NCBI RefSeq assembly: GCF_004027225.2
Contig: NC_044282.2
Location: forward strand, 59,699,225 to 59,763,224
DNA length: 64,000 nucleotides
From: Strigops habroptila
Taxonomy: Eukaryota; Chordata; Aves; Psittaciformes; Psittacidae
Direction: 5' to 3'
The notes under the pieces: generated by a model
Seen by the model: the letters and a program-made list of their open reading frames with translations, nothing else
What the model was told of the DNA's origin: nothing
Database searches by the model: none
Translations under genes and position numbers: made by a program
In this document: piece after piece, positions 1-12,169 of the stretch
Position numbering within the stretch: the stretch's first letter is position 1
Layout: each line of letters begins with the position of its first letter

Positions 1-704
1 TTGGAAAGGAGACAGGGATGTATAAAAGACAGAGACACCTGGAAAAACCACCAGCCAGCCTGATTGGGGAAGCTCCTTGCATCCCCTCCAGGATGGACCA
101 CCATCACATGTGACCTGCTGCTCAGAGAACACCAGGAGCCCAACCCAGCAGGCTATTTGTGTTAATTAAACTCATTCCCATCCACTCCAGGCAGCCACAC
201 TGGGAGCCTGGCAGTCATAGAAACGGCAGCACCCAAGCAAGCTCATCACAATCCACATGGATTTATATTTATCCCTGCATCTTTGTGGAGACTCCTCTAA
301 TAACAGCAGCCACTGGACCAGTGAGGACAGATCCCTTCAGAGACTGTGCAGGTGCTCAGAGGGTCCCATGGGACAGGGGAAAAGCACAGAAGAGCTGAAC
401 CTTGTGTTGGCCACACATAAGATCCCAGCTGCATGTCCAGCATCACAGGCTGGCCCACAGAGAGGAAAAAAAGCCTGAAATAAGACATCGGCTCCCTGCA
501 AACCAGGGCTGTGCTGCTCACTCTTCATTATTGCTTTTAACCCAAGGGAATGATCCTCCCCAGTAGTGAAGCAGGAGAATTTGTGGGAATGGGGCAGAAC
601 ACCACCAGGATGCCCCCAAGCAGCAACCTCAAGACCAATGAACCTTTGAGCAGGGGCCACAGCAAAATCTGGTGCACACATCCAACATCTCTTCATCAGG
701 GACT

Positions 705-970
705 GCAGTGATAGGACCAGGGGTAATGGGTTCAAACTAAACCAGAGGAAGTTCAGGTTAGGTATAAGGAAGAAGTGCTTTACTGTGAGGGTGGTGAGGC
801 ACTGGAACAGGTTGCCCAAGGAAGTGGTAAATGCTCCATCCCTGGCAGTGTTCAAGGCCAGGTTGGACAGAGCCTTGGGCGACATGGTCTAGAGTGAGGC
901 GTCCCTGCCCATGGAACTAGATCATCTTAAGGTCCTTTCCAAGCCAAACCATTCTATGACTCTATGATTC
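705..970 (+). mobile_element. CR1 LINE 3' fragment
   Basis: The text reads in the CR1 sense direction: a block around a GGTTGCCCAAGG-like core, then a GTTCAAGGCCAGGTTGGA-like core, and it ends in the CCATTCTATGA octamer tail typical of CR1 3' ends. It is 5'-truncated and lies in TRAM2 intron 1. Confidence 0.9.
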
Positions 971-3900
971 TAACACCAAACATGCCTTCATCCCATCCAA
1001 CCCAACACTGGCAGCAGGTCACCCAAGATTTTTTACCTCTCCAATGGCCCCTAAGCCACCCCTCCAATGCTTCACAAGCACCCAGCCTTATATGCAACCA
1101 GCCCATAAAAACCCTGTGCCCATCGATGGAGATGAGCTGCATTTCACTCAAGACTGTTTCAGAGCTGCAGGCTATTAAAAACCCTGCTGGAAGTATTGCT
1201 TCATGTCTTACCAGATGTAGCTGTGGAGGGGGACACATGGGCTTTGCCAAGCGCCCCCATCCTGCCCTCATGAGCATTGGGCAACCAGCTGATGGCTCTG
1301 CTCTGCTGGCACAGGTTGCCCACCTTCCTGCAGCCCCGGCTGGGGCACAACAAACTCCATGGCATGTTTTCATGATGTTTGGGGATTATTACTATTTTTT
1401 TCCACTTAAAAAAAAGGAATCCCACATGTTGTGCTCTGCTTGTGGAGGAGGAGATGCAAGGAGTACTCTGCCGAGGGAGATGGAGACCACGGGCAGAGCT
1501 TGGGGTGGTAATGGAAAAAGCACATCACCTGGCCTCAAGCTGGCTTACGGAGACAATTCTGGCTCTTGCAAACCTCACTGGCTGGGAAAGAGAAGTTGCT
1601 TCATCCCGGAGTGGTACAACTAGGTACAACTAGTAGCACAACTAGGACCTCGACTTTACATCCAAACCTCGTCACAAGCTGGCACTGGGCATGAAACAAA
1701 CACATGACGCCAGCTGTGGCCATGATGCTGCAGGGATGGGCGGCTGTATCATGGATGTGATGACAGCAGCAAACAATGAAGGGTTTACATCTATCCGAGC
1801 ACCTGGCTGACATCCAGAGGTGTAAAAAGCTGGAAACAAAACAACATCTCCAGATGAAGCCTCCTAACCTGCTGGAGGGGCCATAAACCAGACTTTTTGA
1901 GTCCGAGAAATGACCCCAGAGCATCTCCAGTGTGGCAAGCAATGCCTGCACGGTGCCCAGCCCCAACACACTTTGCCAGGACTCTCTTTATCTTCTTTTC
2001 TAGAAGGCCTGGTAGGAAGGTTTCCTCCATCCACTCAAGGATGAAGCAATGCTTGTCCCATCTCCACACCTGCGCTTGCTTCCTGTGGGCCAGAGGACCA
2101 CTAGCAGCTTCGGGGGCAACCTCTGCATCCCTTCACCTTTCCTTATAGAGAGGTAGCAGGTTGTTTTCTAAAGCCCACATAAAGTGTTTTACAGCCCAAG
2201 ATAAATGAAACCTCCTGACAGACCGATTTCCAAAGACAAACTGCCTCTCTTCTCCACCTGATGGATGGGGAAGCCAAGGCACACACCTACAGCCACCCCC
2301 TACGGGCCACCGCGGAGGCCAAATTTGAACCTCCAGGCATCCAACCTCCCCATCCACCTTGGGACCTTGGGACATCTCACAGAACTTATGGAGGGAAGGT
2401 CTTCTCTCAGGCATCACACTGACCATGGAAACATCTGAATACGGGCAGTTTCACTCCTCACCCTGCGGTGAGTCCTTCAGCTTTCCAACGGCACAGAAGA
2501 CTGGCTGCATCTCATCTTGTGAGCGCTTCCACCTCTAAGCTTTCCTCCCTGCAACTGCACATCAAACCCAGAACGATGTACTTATGATCCAGCTCAGCTC
2601 GGCCCTCTGAGACTCACCACCAGCCAGGCCACCACCATCACCATTATGCCCTTGGCTGGGTTACCTCCAACTTACCACCACCACCACAAGGACATCTCAG
2701 TTCAGTCAGGCAAAGAGTCGCAGTTTCTAGCAGCCACAGCAGGTAGAGCATGAAACGTGTAGGATGAACCACCTTGAGCGGGACATCCCTCCACCCTTGA
2801 AGGTGAAGGACACGCTGCATGCCCGTGGCAGGACTCGTGTCCTTCTGTCATTGCCCACATCACACCCCACCCAGTGGACTTGGAGGGACAGGTGACTTGA
2901 ACGAGGTTATAGCCAAGTTCCCCTCAAGTGAACCCCAGTTCCACGCTGTAGCTGCAGCCCCCACAGCATCGCCTCCACCACGTCAACTGGGAGCACCCAC
3001 AGTGCGCCCACCACTATGCAGTGTATAGAGACAGAAACATCACCTTATGAAGCTTACACCTCCTGGAAAACGGGAAAACTTGAACCTCCAGCTATGCCAC
3101 CTCCAGCTCTCCTGCAAGGCAGTAACCAGGTTTCCTTGGCTCAGGAAGTAGCGATGAGCACTGGGGATGGCAAAGCTTTAATGCTCACACTGAGCATTTT
3201 GCAGGCAGCCAGAGAAAGCAGAAGTTTGTACAGGGAAGAGAAATGTGCCTCTGAATAATCCTCACAAGATGCTCGCTGTTTGTTTGCTCTGAAACAAGAT
3301 GCTGGTATGGGAAAGGAAGCAACAGGCATGCTCCTGCCTTGCCGGGCAGCAGCAGAGCCAGAGCTCCCACAGAACTGCTGCAAGCAGGGGCAGAATTGAT
3401 CCCCTCCAGGTATTACTATATTTTTTTGGTTATGCTGTGAGGCCACTTCCTCAACTTGCTTCTTTGGTTTTCCCTTCTTCAGTCTTTTCTAAAGGCAGCC
3501 AGAAGTCACCATGTCTCAGAATATCACCATGTCTCAGGTAGGGATTTTTATAGGATTGGAGAGAGATTTGTCTCCATGGAATGAGCTGAGCGGGGACCAC
3601 ATAGGAAAGACTGTATATTCCTCCTATGCTCCCTACCCTGCATTAAGGCCACCTCTACACAACCCACCACTGCGCAAGAGAGTGAGGGAGATGCTCCTCA
3701 TGCCAGCCTCATCCTGTGTTGCATGAGGGATATGCCTGAACCAGCCAAATTTGGGAAGTGGTTGTCCTGGGGGTTCTCTATAGAAACACAGAGGAAACAG
3801 CATCTTCAGCAGCAAGTGGTTAATGACACTAAGCCAAGCGAGCACCAAAGGGCAGCTAGATGGTGAAGAGGCAAAACTCAACATGTTCGTCAAGACCACA

Positions 3901-4248
3901 GTTTCCTGCAATGCTCAGAGCAGCCAGGACAGGGCTCGGGCTGTTTCTCACGGAGCAACATAGTTGGAACCAAATGAGCGCATCTACCTCACAGCTCTCA
4001 ATGGCAGGGTGATGGATAAAACCAAACAATCCCAGCACTACTTTGTATTTACTGTGCATCTGCTATCCACCACTGTGCACCTACTCCCTCATAACGCAGC
4101 AATTAGAAAAATCCACACCCCTGCTAGCCCGGAGTTTGCTGCCTCATACAAAGCAGCAAAGCTCCCCTCAGCCTTTATAGAAAATGCTGTTTTTCCCTTG
4201 CCACAAAACATTCTGAGAATCCAAACCCAAATCCCAATTCCATTTTTC

Positions 4249-4484
4249 ATAGAATCACAGACTGGTTTGGGTTGGAAGGGACCTTAAAGCTCATCCAGTT
4301 CCAACTCCCTGCCACGGGCAGGGACACCTTCCACTAGACCAGGTTGCTCCAAGCCCCGTCCAACCTGGCCTTGAACACTGCCAGGGATGGGGCAGCCACA
4401 GCTTCTCTGGGCAACCTGTGCCAGGGCCTCAGCACCCCCACAGGGAACAACTTCTTCCCAATATCTAATCTAAATCTTCCCTCT
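4249..4484 (-). mobile_element. CR1 LINE 3' fragment
   Basis: Antisense CR1 3' end. The octamer side is at the left (ATAGAATCACAG), followed by the TTGGGTTGGAAGGGACC block and the CCTTGAACACTGCCAGGG block. It is close in sequence to the copies at 11.7-12.2, 24.9 and 48.6 kb, so probably the same CR1 subfamily. Confidence 0.9.
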
Positions 4485-5971
4485 GCTTTTGCAGGTGAGC
4501 AAGCAGCTTTTAATAAAGGCAGCCAAAAGTGCATTCAGGCAGCTGAGCACCTCTCCCAAAATCTACCCGCCGCGACTCTCAAACCTTCAAATTTTCATGA
4601 GCGAGGGATAACTTTTGAGCATCCTTCACAGGGAGGTACCAGGTCGCTCTATGAAACCCAGTTTCCCCCCTGAATGCCTCATCCCAGGGAAATCTGCAGT
4701 GCCCATGCTGTCTTCACCCTAACCGGGAGCCCTCTGGTATGCAGCCATCCCCAGGGTCCTGCTTGGGTTAAAACTGCTTCGGAGGAAGGAAGCAGCTCCA
4801 AACCTCTGGCGGGGGAGGCTGGGGGAGTTTCTGCAGTCAGAGCTGGGAAAATATTTCCAGGGCTTGAAAAGCAACTCAAACTAATTAGATAAAATGCTGT
4901 CCGAAGGCTTTTCTCACAGCTTAAGGAGTTCTTTTCTCCCCCACCAGCCAGGGCGTTTATTGAAAGAAAAACTTGTTGATCCACAGTATGGATTGACACA
5001 GGCCCTACATGTAAACTAAAGACCAAACTTTGGACCAAAGCCTTTAAAAGTAAACAGCCAGCTTCAACAAAAAGCCCTCCCCGAGCGCGGCACAACCCCT
5101 CTGCTCCCACAGACAAGCTCATCCCCCAGCAGGACACAACTATCATTGCCTCACACTCCCTCGTGGTTATCCCTTTTTGGAAAGCAGACCGAAATGCTGC
5201 TTTTTTATCCCTTCCCCTCCCTGCTCTCCCCCAACTATTCAGCCCTTAAGCCATGGGCATGCCTCAGTTCCCACATCTGGCCAGGACCAGGGGAGGCAGG
5301 AACATGGTTTGTTTTCCCTTGTTAATGACGGGAAGGCCTTAATTTTTGCAGAGTACTATGGAGGGGACCAGGGAGGGGAAAGTATATTTAGCAGGAAGCC
5401 TGGAAATAGCAGCTCATTCGTCAGCCGCCTTCGTTTGACAGTGTCACAACCCAGGGTTTGGGAGACCGTGACTCACTGCCCGGCTCTGCGCATGGGGAAA
5501 GCCCGGCAAGGGCATCTCTTAAAATACAATGGTTTATAACTGCATCACCATCACCCCATGCACAAGCATCAGCAGCTGCCTCCTGCTTTGCCCATGAGCT
5601 TGTGTGCCAGCCAGTTCTGGGCATAAAGGGGAGGTAAGACTGAGCCTCATTTTCCCCATTTTACAGAGATTATAGCAGCAGTCCCCATCTAATACAGAAC
5701 CCCTCAAAACCAGTGAGGTCTCCCCCAAATTCAACCCACATGGAGGATGATCAACCCAACACCGCACACAGGAGCCATCCCAGACAGGACACAGGCCACT
5801 GGGCAGCTGCAGGTTAAACCCAGGCTGGCCTTGGCTTCATTTTTCTGCAAAGCAGGGTGGAAAGGGATATGCAAAGTGATTTCTGCTTGAGGACAGAAAG
5901 CACCTGTTCCACGTTTCTATACGCAGTCACTTAAAATGGGTTTTGGCAAAAAAAAGGGGAGATTTTTGTTC

Positions 5972-6212
5972 TTAGAATCATAGCATCAGCCAGCTTGGAA
6001 AAGACCTTAAGATCATCAAGTCCAGCCTTTACCGCAGGACTGCCAAGTCCACCACTAAACCATGTCACTAAGGGCCTTATATACATGGTTTCTGAACACT
6101 TCCAGGGACTGTGATTCCACCACTTCCCTGGGCAGCCTGTTCCAATGCCTGACCACCCTTTTGGTGAAGAAATTTTTCCTAATATCCAGTTTCCAGGCTC
6201 CAGCTCGCTCAT
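5972..6212 (-). mobile_element. CR1 LINE 3' fragment, older subfamily
   Basis: Antisense CR1 end starting with TTAGAATCATAGCATCAGCC and continuing through a TTCCAATGCCTGACCACCC-like block. It differs clearly from the other local CR1 copies, suggesting a different, older subfamily. Confidence 0.85.
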
Positions 6213-7929
6213 GGATGGAGCAGTCACACACATGCAGCAAAATCCCTCCCTGGCACCATGCAAATGTACACCAGGCATGTTTTCACACCCTGAAAGCTGA
6301 GGGCCGGCTGGGAAAGCAGAAAACCTCAGAATACCCAGCTCAGGACTGCTCTTTTTGGGAGGACCCCCTCCAAGCCCTGGGCTTCCCTCCCTGAGCAATG
6401 CTATGATCATCTAAAATGCTCACAATACTCGAATGACCAAGTCCAACACGCCCGTAACACCAGCAAGCAGCCTCCTGGCACACTCTGTGGCCCCAAATCA
6501 CCTCCCTGGAGCTGGGATGGCACTAGTGGCACAGCCAGCAGCGAAGCCAAGCACCAAGTGAGATGCAAAGGGCATCTCCATCACAACTGGTACCCACTCC
6601 CTGCTGCAGAGGAGTGATTCTATGACACAATTACTGCCCTGGTGGAGCCACTGATCCATTTGGATGGGGCACCCAGGAGGATGCTCAAGGGGTACCTCAC
6701 GCTGTGCTTGGAGAGGGGAAGACCCATGGCAGCCCTCGAGCATCACCATGAGCAGGGTACTGGAGCAAGCAAGCCCTCGGCTCCCAGTGGCTGTCTGAGA
6801 AGAGATTAAAAGCCTCCCCAAAGAAACCTCCCCTGCAGGAAACGGCCTATTGTGAGCAGGATTCGGCTGTTTCCGCCAAGCCTGAGCCTGGCTGTGGCCA
6901 CCGGCATCAAGGAAGGCGGGAGCCCGGCTGTGGGGTGGGAAGCAGGACAGAGAGGAGGAAGAGAAGGGACGGTGACATGTCCTCCCCATCATCATAGAGG
7001 AGGTACTGAAAAGGTGTTGAAAGGCAGAAATACCCAAGCTGCTACCCAAACTCACTGAGGAGGTGGTGCAAATGGGCATGGATAGTTTGGAGGGTTGGGA
7101 AGAGCAGAGCTCAATTTCTCCTCCAGGGGAAAAGTAGAAGGAATCAAATAGAATAACCTGGAAGGACCAAAAGAGTTGTCCCAAACCCCACGCCAAGGGG
7201 AAGATGAGGGATGATGCTGCCGGGCGGTGCAGAAGGAGGATGCTGAAAGCCACCCTGTCTCCCTCAGGTCTGCCTCAGAGCAGCGGCACCGGCAGGAAAC
7301 TGCTGCCTCTCAGCAACGGGGGGAGATTTAATTAGAAGACATTCGAAAACCCAGAAACACCCCAAAATCCTCCCTGCCGCCACCTACATGGGAGGGTTCA
7401 TTGCACTGCATTTCAACACCACCCTCGGAGCATCACATCAACCAAAAGCCCTCACAGCAGCAAGCCCGGGTACCACCTCTCTGGGACAGGGTTCCTGGTA
7501 TGGAATCACAGGCACCAGCACCCCGAAACAACCAGCTGCAGGGAGAAACCCTGACAGAGATGCAACCTCAGTGGTTTCTGAGTTTTTTAAAGCACAACTA
7601 CGAAACTTGCAGCCCAACTTTCCAGCATTTGCATATGGGTTTGGAATATAGCTGGCCCTCTGCATTAGTTTTGAAACCCCCCTGACCTTTAAATACATGT
7701 ATATATGTGCGCACAAGCACATCGAAAGGGCTTTGTGTGCTGGAAGCGCCTCGCTCATTCAATGCATTCGCAGAAAAAGAAAAGGGGGAGGTGGGATCAA
7801 AAAGAAGGGGGCTGCCACCGGGAGGGTATTAAGGAAATGGATTTCTTCCTCCTGCGATTTGCTACAGAAGGAGCCTTTCCTCCTCCGCCAGGCCCCCCGG
7901 CCACCCCTTTCCCGTCCGGATTTGCTTTG

Positions 7930-9410
7930 AAACGTGGCACTGCGCTGAAGGGGAGGGTTTGTGCGGGGGGAAGCGGGGGGGTCCGATCCGGCCGAGCTGC
8001 TCACCGCGGCTCGCAGCCGCCCGAGGTGCCTCCACGTAGGGTGCCCCGAGCAGAGCGAAGCTGCTCGGCGGTGGCCTCCAGCCCTCCCCTGTCTCCTCCC
8101 CGAAAGAGGAGAGGAAAAGGCGAGCTAGGAGGGAAGGAGACGAGCAGGGGGAGAGCAGCATTCCCAGCATGGCTCCGCACGGCGCTGGGGCGGCAGCGGG
8201 GCAATGGCCTTCCCGGGGGGCTCCGGCCGCCCCAGCTGGGAGAAGGTTTCCCATCGAAAAGGCAGGGATGCCTTCTCATGGCCCGTGGCGGGGCGGGATG
8301 GCCGGGATGGGGAAAGGCCAGGGAGCCGCTGGAGCCTGCCCGAGGCCCAGGAGCCCCTGGTGCTCATCCCATGGCATGGGGTCAGCAGGCTGCGGAGAAA
8401 ACACCTGGAAAAGGGCTAATGTTATGGAAACAAAAGGGGGGAAAAATAGTGTCCGCATTTCCAATATCTGGAACTATCAGCGAGGGCTTGGCTTCTCCCT
8501 GCAAGTGGCTGGGCAGCCAATGTTCCCCTCGGTGCATGGGAAGAGGTGCAGGTCAGGGACATCCTCAGCAGCAGTGGTGGGTTCGCAGTATAAGGGGGTT
8601 CACCACCCCCTTCTGTTCCCCCTTCTGCAAGGCTGGGGGTGCAGAAGGATGCAGCACCCAAAGGTCAGCACCAGGTTGGGTGCCTATGGGGATTTTGGGG
8701 GGACACACCTCTCTGCTGGTGGGAGAGAGATGGGGAATGAATGGGGCGGCACTCTGCATGCCCAGACGGAGGGGTCCCGCACCCCTGCGCCCCCTCCGCA
8801 AGCGGGATGGGGCCACCCCGCCGGAGTGGGGAGTCCTGGACACCCCCTGAGCGAGAAAGCACCGGGGAGGTGGAGGGTGGGGGCACCCCGAGCAGCGCCA
8901 CCCATGGGGGCGCCCGGGACTCCCCGTCCACAACGCGGGCACCCATGGGTGGGGGGACACATAGGGCCGGTCCCGCGGGGGGTCAACCCGGGGGGATGCG
9001 GGGCGAAGGCGCAGGCGGCGGAGGGGGGGGGTGTCTCACCTCGAACATGAGGGCGATGAGGACGCTGAGCACCAGGCAGAAGCCGATGTCGGCGTGGTTG
9101 TGGATGAGGAACTCCTGGCTGAAGAGCGGGTGGCTCTTGGCCCGCCGGCGGAAGGCCATGGCCGCGCAGCCGGGGTGCGGAGCGGAGCGGGATCCGCCGC
9201 CCCGCCGCCGCCGCGCAGCGCCGCAAAACTTCCCCGGGCCCCGCGCAACTTCGCGGAGCGCCGCGACGGCCCCGCGCAGGCGCCGCCCGCCCCGCCTGAG
9301 CCCTCCCCGCCGCCCGCCCCGCACCCGGCCCGGCCCCCCGGCACCGCCGCACGGCCCGGGCCCCGCCGGCGTACAGGCACCCCCGGCCGCGGCACCCACC
9401 TCCCATCGGC
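7930..9410. promoter_or_regulatory. TRAM2: CpG island over TRAM2 promoter and exon 1
   Basis: GC content and CpG density rise sharply here compared with both sides and peak at about 9150-9400 around TRAM2 exon 1. This is the composition of a housekeeping-type CpG-island promoter. The transcription start is not defined by any TATA box I can see; it should lie just right of 9159, because the gene runs leftwards. Confidence 0.7.
9040..9159 (-). CDS. TRAM2: TRAM2 coding exon 1 (gene continues off the left edge)
   Basis: TRAM2 is a multi-pass endoplasmic reticulum protein of the TRAM/LAG1/CLN8 group. It assists the Sec61 translocon and has been linked to collagen synthesis. The exon encodes 40 residues, starting MAFRRRAKSHPLFSQEF and ending in the first membrane segment (FCLVLSVLIALMFE). 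This closely follows the N terminus I recall for vertebrate TRAM2. The ATG begins at 9159; after codon 40 the minus strand reads GAG then a GTGAGA donor, giving a phase-0 exon end at 9040. No other exon is in the window. TRAM1 and TRAM1L1 are alternatives, but the AFRRR start favours TRAM2. Confidence 0.9.
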
Positions 9411-9414
9411 ACAC

Positions 9415-9995
9415 AGCCGCGTCTGCACCCACCCACCGTGCATGTCCGTGTGCCCGCCCGTGTCTGCACCCACCTACCGTGCATGTCTGGGTGCCCGCCC
9501 GTGTCTGCACCCACCTACCGTGCATGGCTGGGTGCCCGCTTGCTTCTGCATCCACCTACTGTGCACATCTGGACACCTACCCACACATGCACCCATATAC
9601 TGTGCATGTCTGGGCACCCACTCACATTGCACCTACCTACCATGTACATCCAGACACCCCCACACATCTACACTCACCTACCATGCACATCTGGATGCTC
9701 ACCCACACCTGCACCCACCTACCATGCATGTCTGGGTGCCCACTCACATCTGCAACCACCTACCATGTACATCCCGACATGCACCCACACCCACCTACCA
9801 TATACATCTGGATGCCCACCTACATCTGCACCCTCCTACCATGCATCGGATGCCCATCCATACCTGCACTCACCTAATACACACAGCTGGGCACCCCCAC
9901 ACATCTGCACCCACTTAATGTACACATCTGGACAGCCACTCACACCTGTACCCATCTCTCCGTGCACACCCAGCCATGACTGCATCTGTAACCCA
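9415..9995. repeat. Minisatellite, ~41-bp unit, about 13-14 copies
   Basis: A unit of about 41 bp beginning GCACCCACCTACC and including a GTGCATGTCTGGGTGCCC core is repeated head to tail. The first copies are very similar to one another, and later copies drift and vary by a few bases in length. Because 41 is not a multiple of three, each copy shifts frame, and all three plus-strand frames stay open for hundreds of bases without being coding. It starts about 255 bp upstream of the TRAM2 start codon, within or beside its promoter. Confidence 0.9.
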
Positions 9996-10250
9996 TCTGT
10001 GGCCCAGCACCCACCTCCCTGAGCACACCCTGACACACTCTGCACACCCCCAAGCCCACAGCACCCCAAATCTTCTTCCCCATTAACTAGGAGGCCAGAG
10101 GTGTGGGACACCCTCTCCATCCCATCCCACCCCATTCCCAAACCCACATCCCACCTAGGCTGAGGTGAGTGGCCATCAGTCACTCCGCAGTGCGGACAGA
10201 TTGATGATCCAGGCAAGTCATGGGGCAGAGCAGTGGCGCGTTCACTGCTA

Positions 10251-10853
10251 TTTATTGAAGCCAGGCCCTTAAAAAAGCCCCCCCTCCCGATTTCCCCAGG
10301 GAGCCTGATGGACATTAATGGATGGGGACATGGCCTGTGAGGGGCTTTGCTTGAAAAACAGTAAGGCACAAACAGGGCTTTTCTTTTAAAGATCTCCCTT
10401 CAAGCAAAACAAGCACCAGATCCTTTCACTTGCAGGATCTGGCCTGGCTCCTCCAGCACCCCTGGATCCCCATGGATCCCATCCCGTGGCCTTTGGGGAG
10501 GATGTCCAGGACGGAAGGAATGCTGTTCCAGTGCGTTTGAGGGAACTGAGCCATCTCAAACCCGGTGCTGAGAGCACAAAGCATTTTCCTCCAGCCAAGT
10601 CCAGCACAGGAACCACAGTCACTGGGTTCTCATTAAGTGGTTGTTTTTAGGCAAGTCCTGATTAGCTAAGGTTATCCTCCTCTTCCCTGTCACCGTTTTG
10701 CCTTAGCATGATGAGCATGGAGATGCAGCCCAGGCCCAGGAATATAAAAGCACCAAAAATGGGATTTGCAGCAAACCCAAACTGCTTAATTAGGAGGAAA
10801 ACTTTCCAAAGTTTCAGCTTGGAAAAAACAAGCAAATAACAACCCCAGGGCAA
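10251..10853 (-). other. Possible terminal exon of an unidentified small membrane protein
   Basis: On the minus strand 10853-10662 an open frame ends with one clear hydrophobic helix (NPIFGAFIFLGLGCISMLIM) followed by a charged tail (RQNGDREEEDNLS) and a stop. Upstream within it are AG dinucleotides after pyrimidine-rich tracts (for example TTTTTTCCAAG) that could act as splice acceptors. About 410 bases past the stop the minus strand carries AATAAA (10251-10256), as a real last exon would. I do not recognise the protein and found no upstream exons. It could be chance, since a 63-codon frame is not rare. Confidence 0.25.
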
Positions 10854-10859
10854 ACACTT

Positions 10860-11650
10860 GCATTTTTGGTCAGGTCCAAGGATTGAGTTTCAGTACTTCT
10901 GGAAGTGAAAAGATGTTTTTCCTGCGTAAATCTTTCCTGCTTTAGTTCAGAAGGGTTATATCATCTCGAAGCTGGAGGGAATGTCAGCAAAAGCGACCCC
11001 AAAACCTGGCACTGAGGAACCAGGCTGCAGAGGGAGGTGGATAATGGTGCTGCTGGAAGGGGGGATCCCATGAAAGTACCTTTCCAACCCACTTTATTTT
11101 ATGTCACCTAGGAAGAGGGACGGGAGTGACCCATTAAACACAATAAGTGGAGGGGATGGTGCCAGCGGGCTGGAAAGCCATGTCCCCAAGCCCAGGTGCT
11201 GGCCCAGGTATTGTTTAAGAGGGACGTAGCCTCTGTCCCTGCCTGTTCGCTCCTGTTTGCAGATCATTGGTGAGCGGCACAGCCAGTTCTGCTCTGGAGC
11301 CCGCGGGTCACTCCCTGCATTGTCAGAATTCACCACTGATTCCGGCTCTTCGCTCCCTTGCTGCCCTTTCACAGCCTGTGAGAGCTCCTCTCATCGGAGG
11401 CACTGAGCTCCCCTGGGCTGGGGCATGGTGCTCCATCTCTCTGAAGGGCTGGAGAGGGTGTCCTTGGAAAACAAAGTGAGCAGAAGAGGTCCATAGGAGG
11501 CAAATGAGAGGAAACTTTCTATTCCAGAGCGGGCAAGAGTGCGGAAACAACCAGTGGGATGGAGATTGCAGTCCGGAAACCAACCATGTCCTGGGCTGCA
11601 TCACCAGCAGCGTGACCAGCAAGTCGAGGGAGGGGATTCTCCCCCTCTGC
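10860..11650. other. Intergenic, no gene seen
   Basis: Unique-looking sequence between the possible orphan exon and the next CR1. I see no exon with recognisable protein similarity on either strand and no clear repeat. Confidence 0.5.
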
Positions 11651-11654
11651 TTGG

Positions 11655-12168
11655 GTGAGACCCCCCCCTGCAGTCCTGTATCCAGCTCTGGGGCAACAAC
11701 ACCAGAGGGACATGAAGCTGTTGGAGTGGCTCCAGAGGAGGCCACAAAGATGCTCCGAGGGCTGGAGCACCTCTGCTGTGGAGACAGGCTGAGAGAGCTG
11801 GGCTTGTTCAGCCTGGAGAAGAGAAGGCTCCAGGGAGACCTTAGAGCAGCTCCCAGTGCCTAAAGGGGCTGACAAGAAAGCTGGAGAGGGGCTTTTGACA
11901 AGGGCCTGCAGGGACAGGACAAGGGGGAATGGCTTTAAACTGACAGAGGGGAGATTGAGATGAGATCTTAGGAAGAAGTTGTTCCCTGTGAGGGTGCTGA
12001 GGCCCTGGCACAGGTTGCCCAGAGAAGCTGTGGCTGCCCCATCCCTGGCAGTGTTCAAGGCCAGGTTGGACGGGGCTTGGAGCAACCTGCTCTAGTGGAA
12101 GGTGTTGAAAGGGGGATTGGAACTAGATGATTTTCGAGGTCCCTTCCAACCCAAACCATTCTATGATA
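11655..12168 (+). mobile_element. CR1 LINE 3' fragment (about 510 bp)
   Basis: Sense CR1 reading from a TCCAGCTCTGGGGCAACAAC block through GCTGAGAGAGCTGGGCTTGT and GTTCAAGGCCAGGTTGGAC to the CCATTCTATGAT octamer end. It includes the last stretch of the CR1 reading frame plus the 3' UTR. The open frame on its antisense strand is not a gene. Confidence 0.93.
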
Positions 12169-12169
12169 T

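Larger units (their letters stand above)
1..9039 (-). other. TRAM2: TRAM2 intron 1 (partial)
   Basis: This stretch follows the splice donor of TRAM2 exon 1 on the minus strand, so it should be the 5' part of intron 1. I looked for the next TRAM2 exon, which should continue with a VTAKTAF-like sequence, and saw none, so it lies beyond the left edge. The interval holds three CR1 fragments, listed separately, and a GC-rich right end. Many short open frames here carry no recognisable domain; several are simply CR1 read in sense or antisense. I see nothing else with support. Confidence 0.7.

Noticed and set aside
8684-9555. Minus-strand frames of up to 276 codons around TRAM2 exon 1.
   Set aside because: Only the 40-codon TRAM2 exon within them resembles protein; the rest is island and minisatellite read through.
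7705-10022. Long plus-strand open frames (7705-8850, 8169-9050, 8741-9877, 9031-9918, 9438-10022).
   Set aside because: They come from GC-rich island sequence and the 41-bp minisatellite, overlap in several frames, have biased composition, and run antisense to TRAM2 exon 1.
11519-12085. Minus-strand frame of 188 codons, and similar frames at 4344-4673, 6062-6394, 24936-25187 and 48674-48919.
   Set aside because: All share the same peptide pieces (for example [20 protein letters not shown]), which are CR1 3' ends translated antisense.
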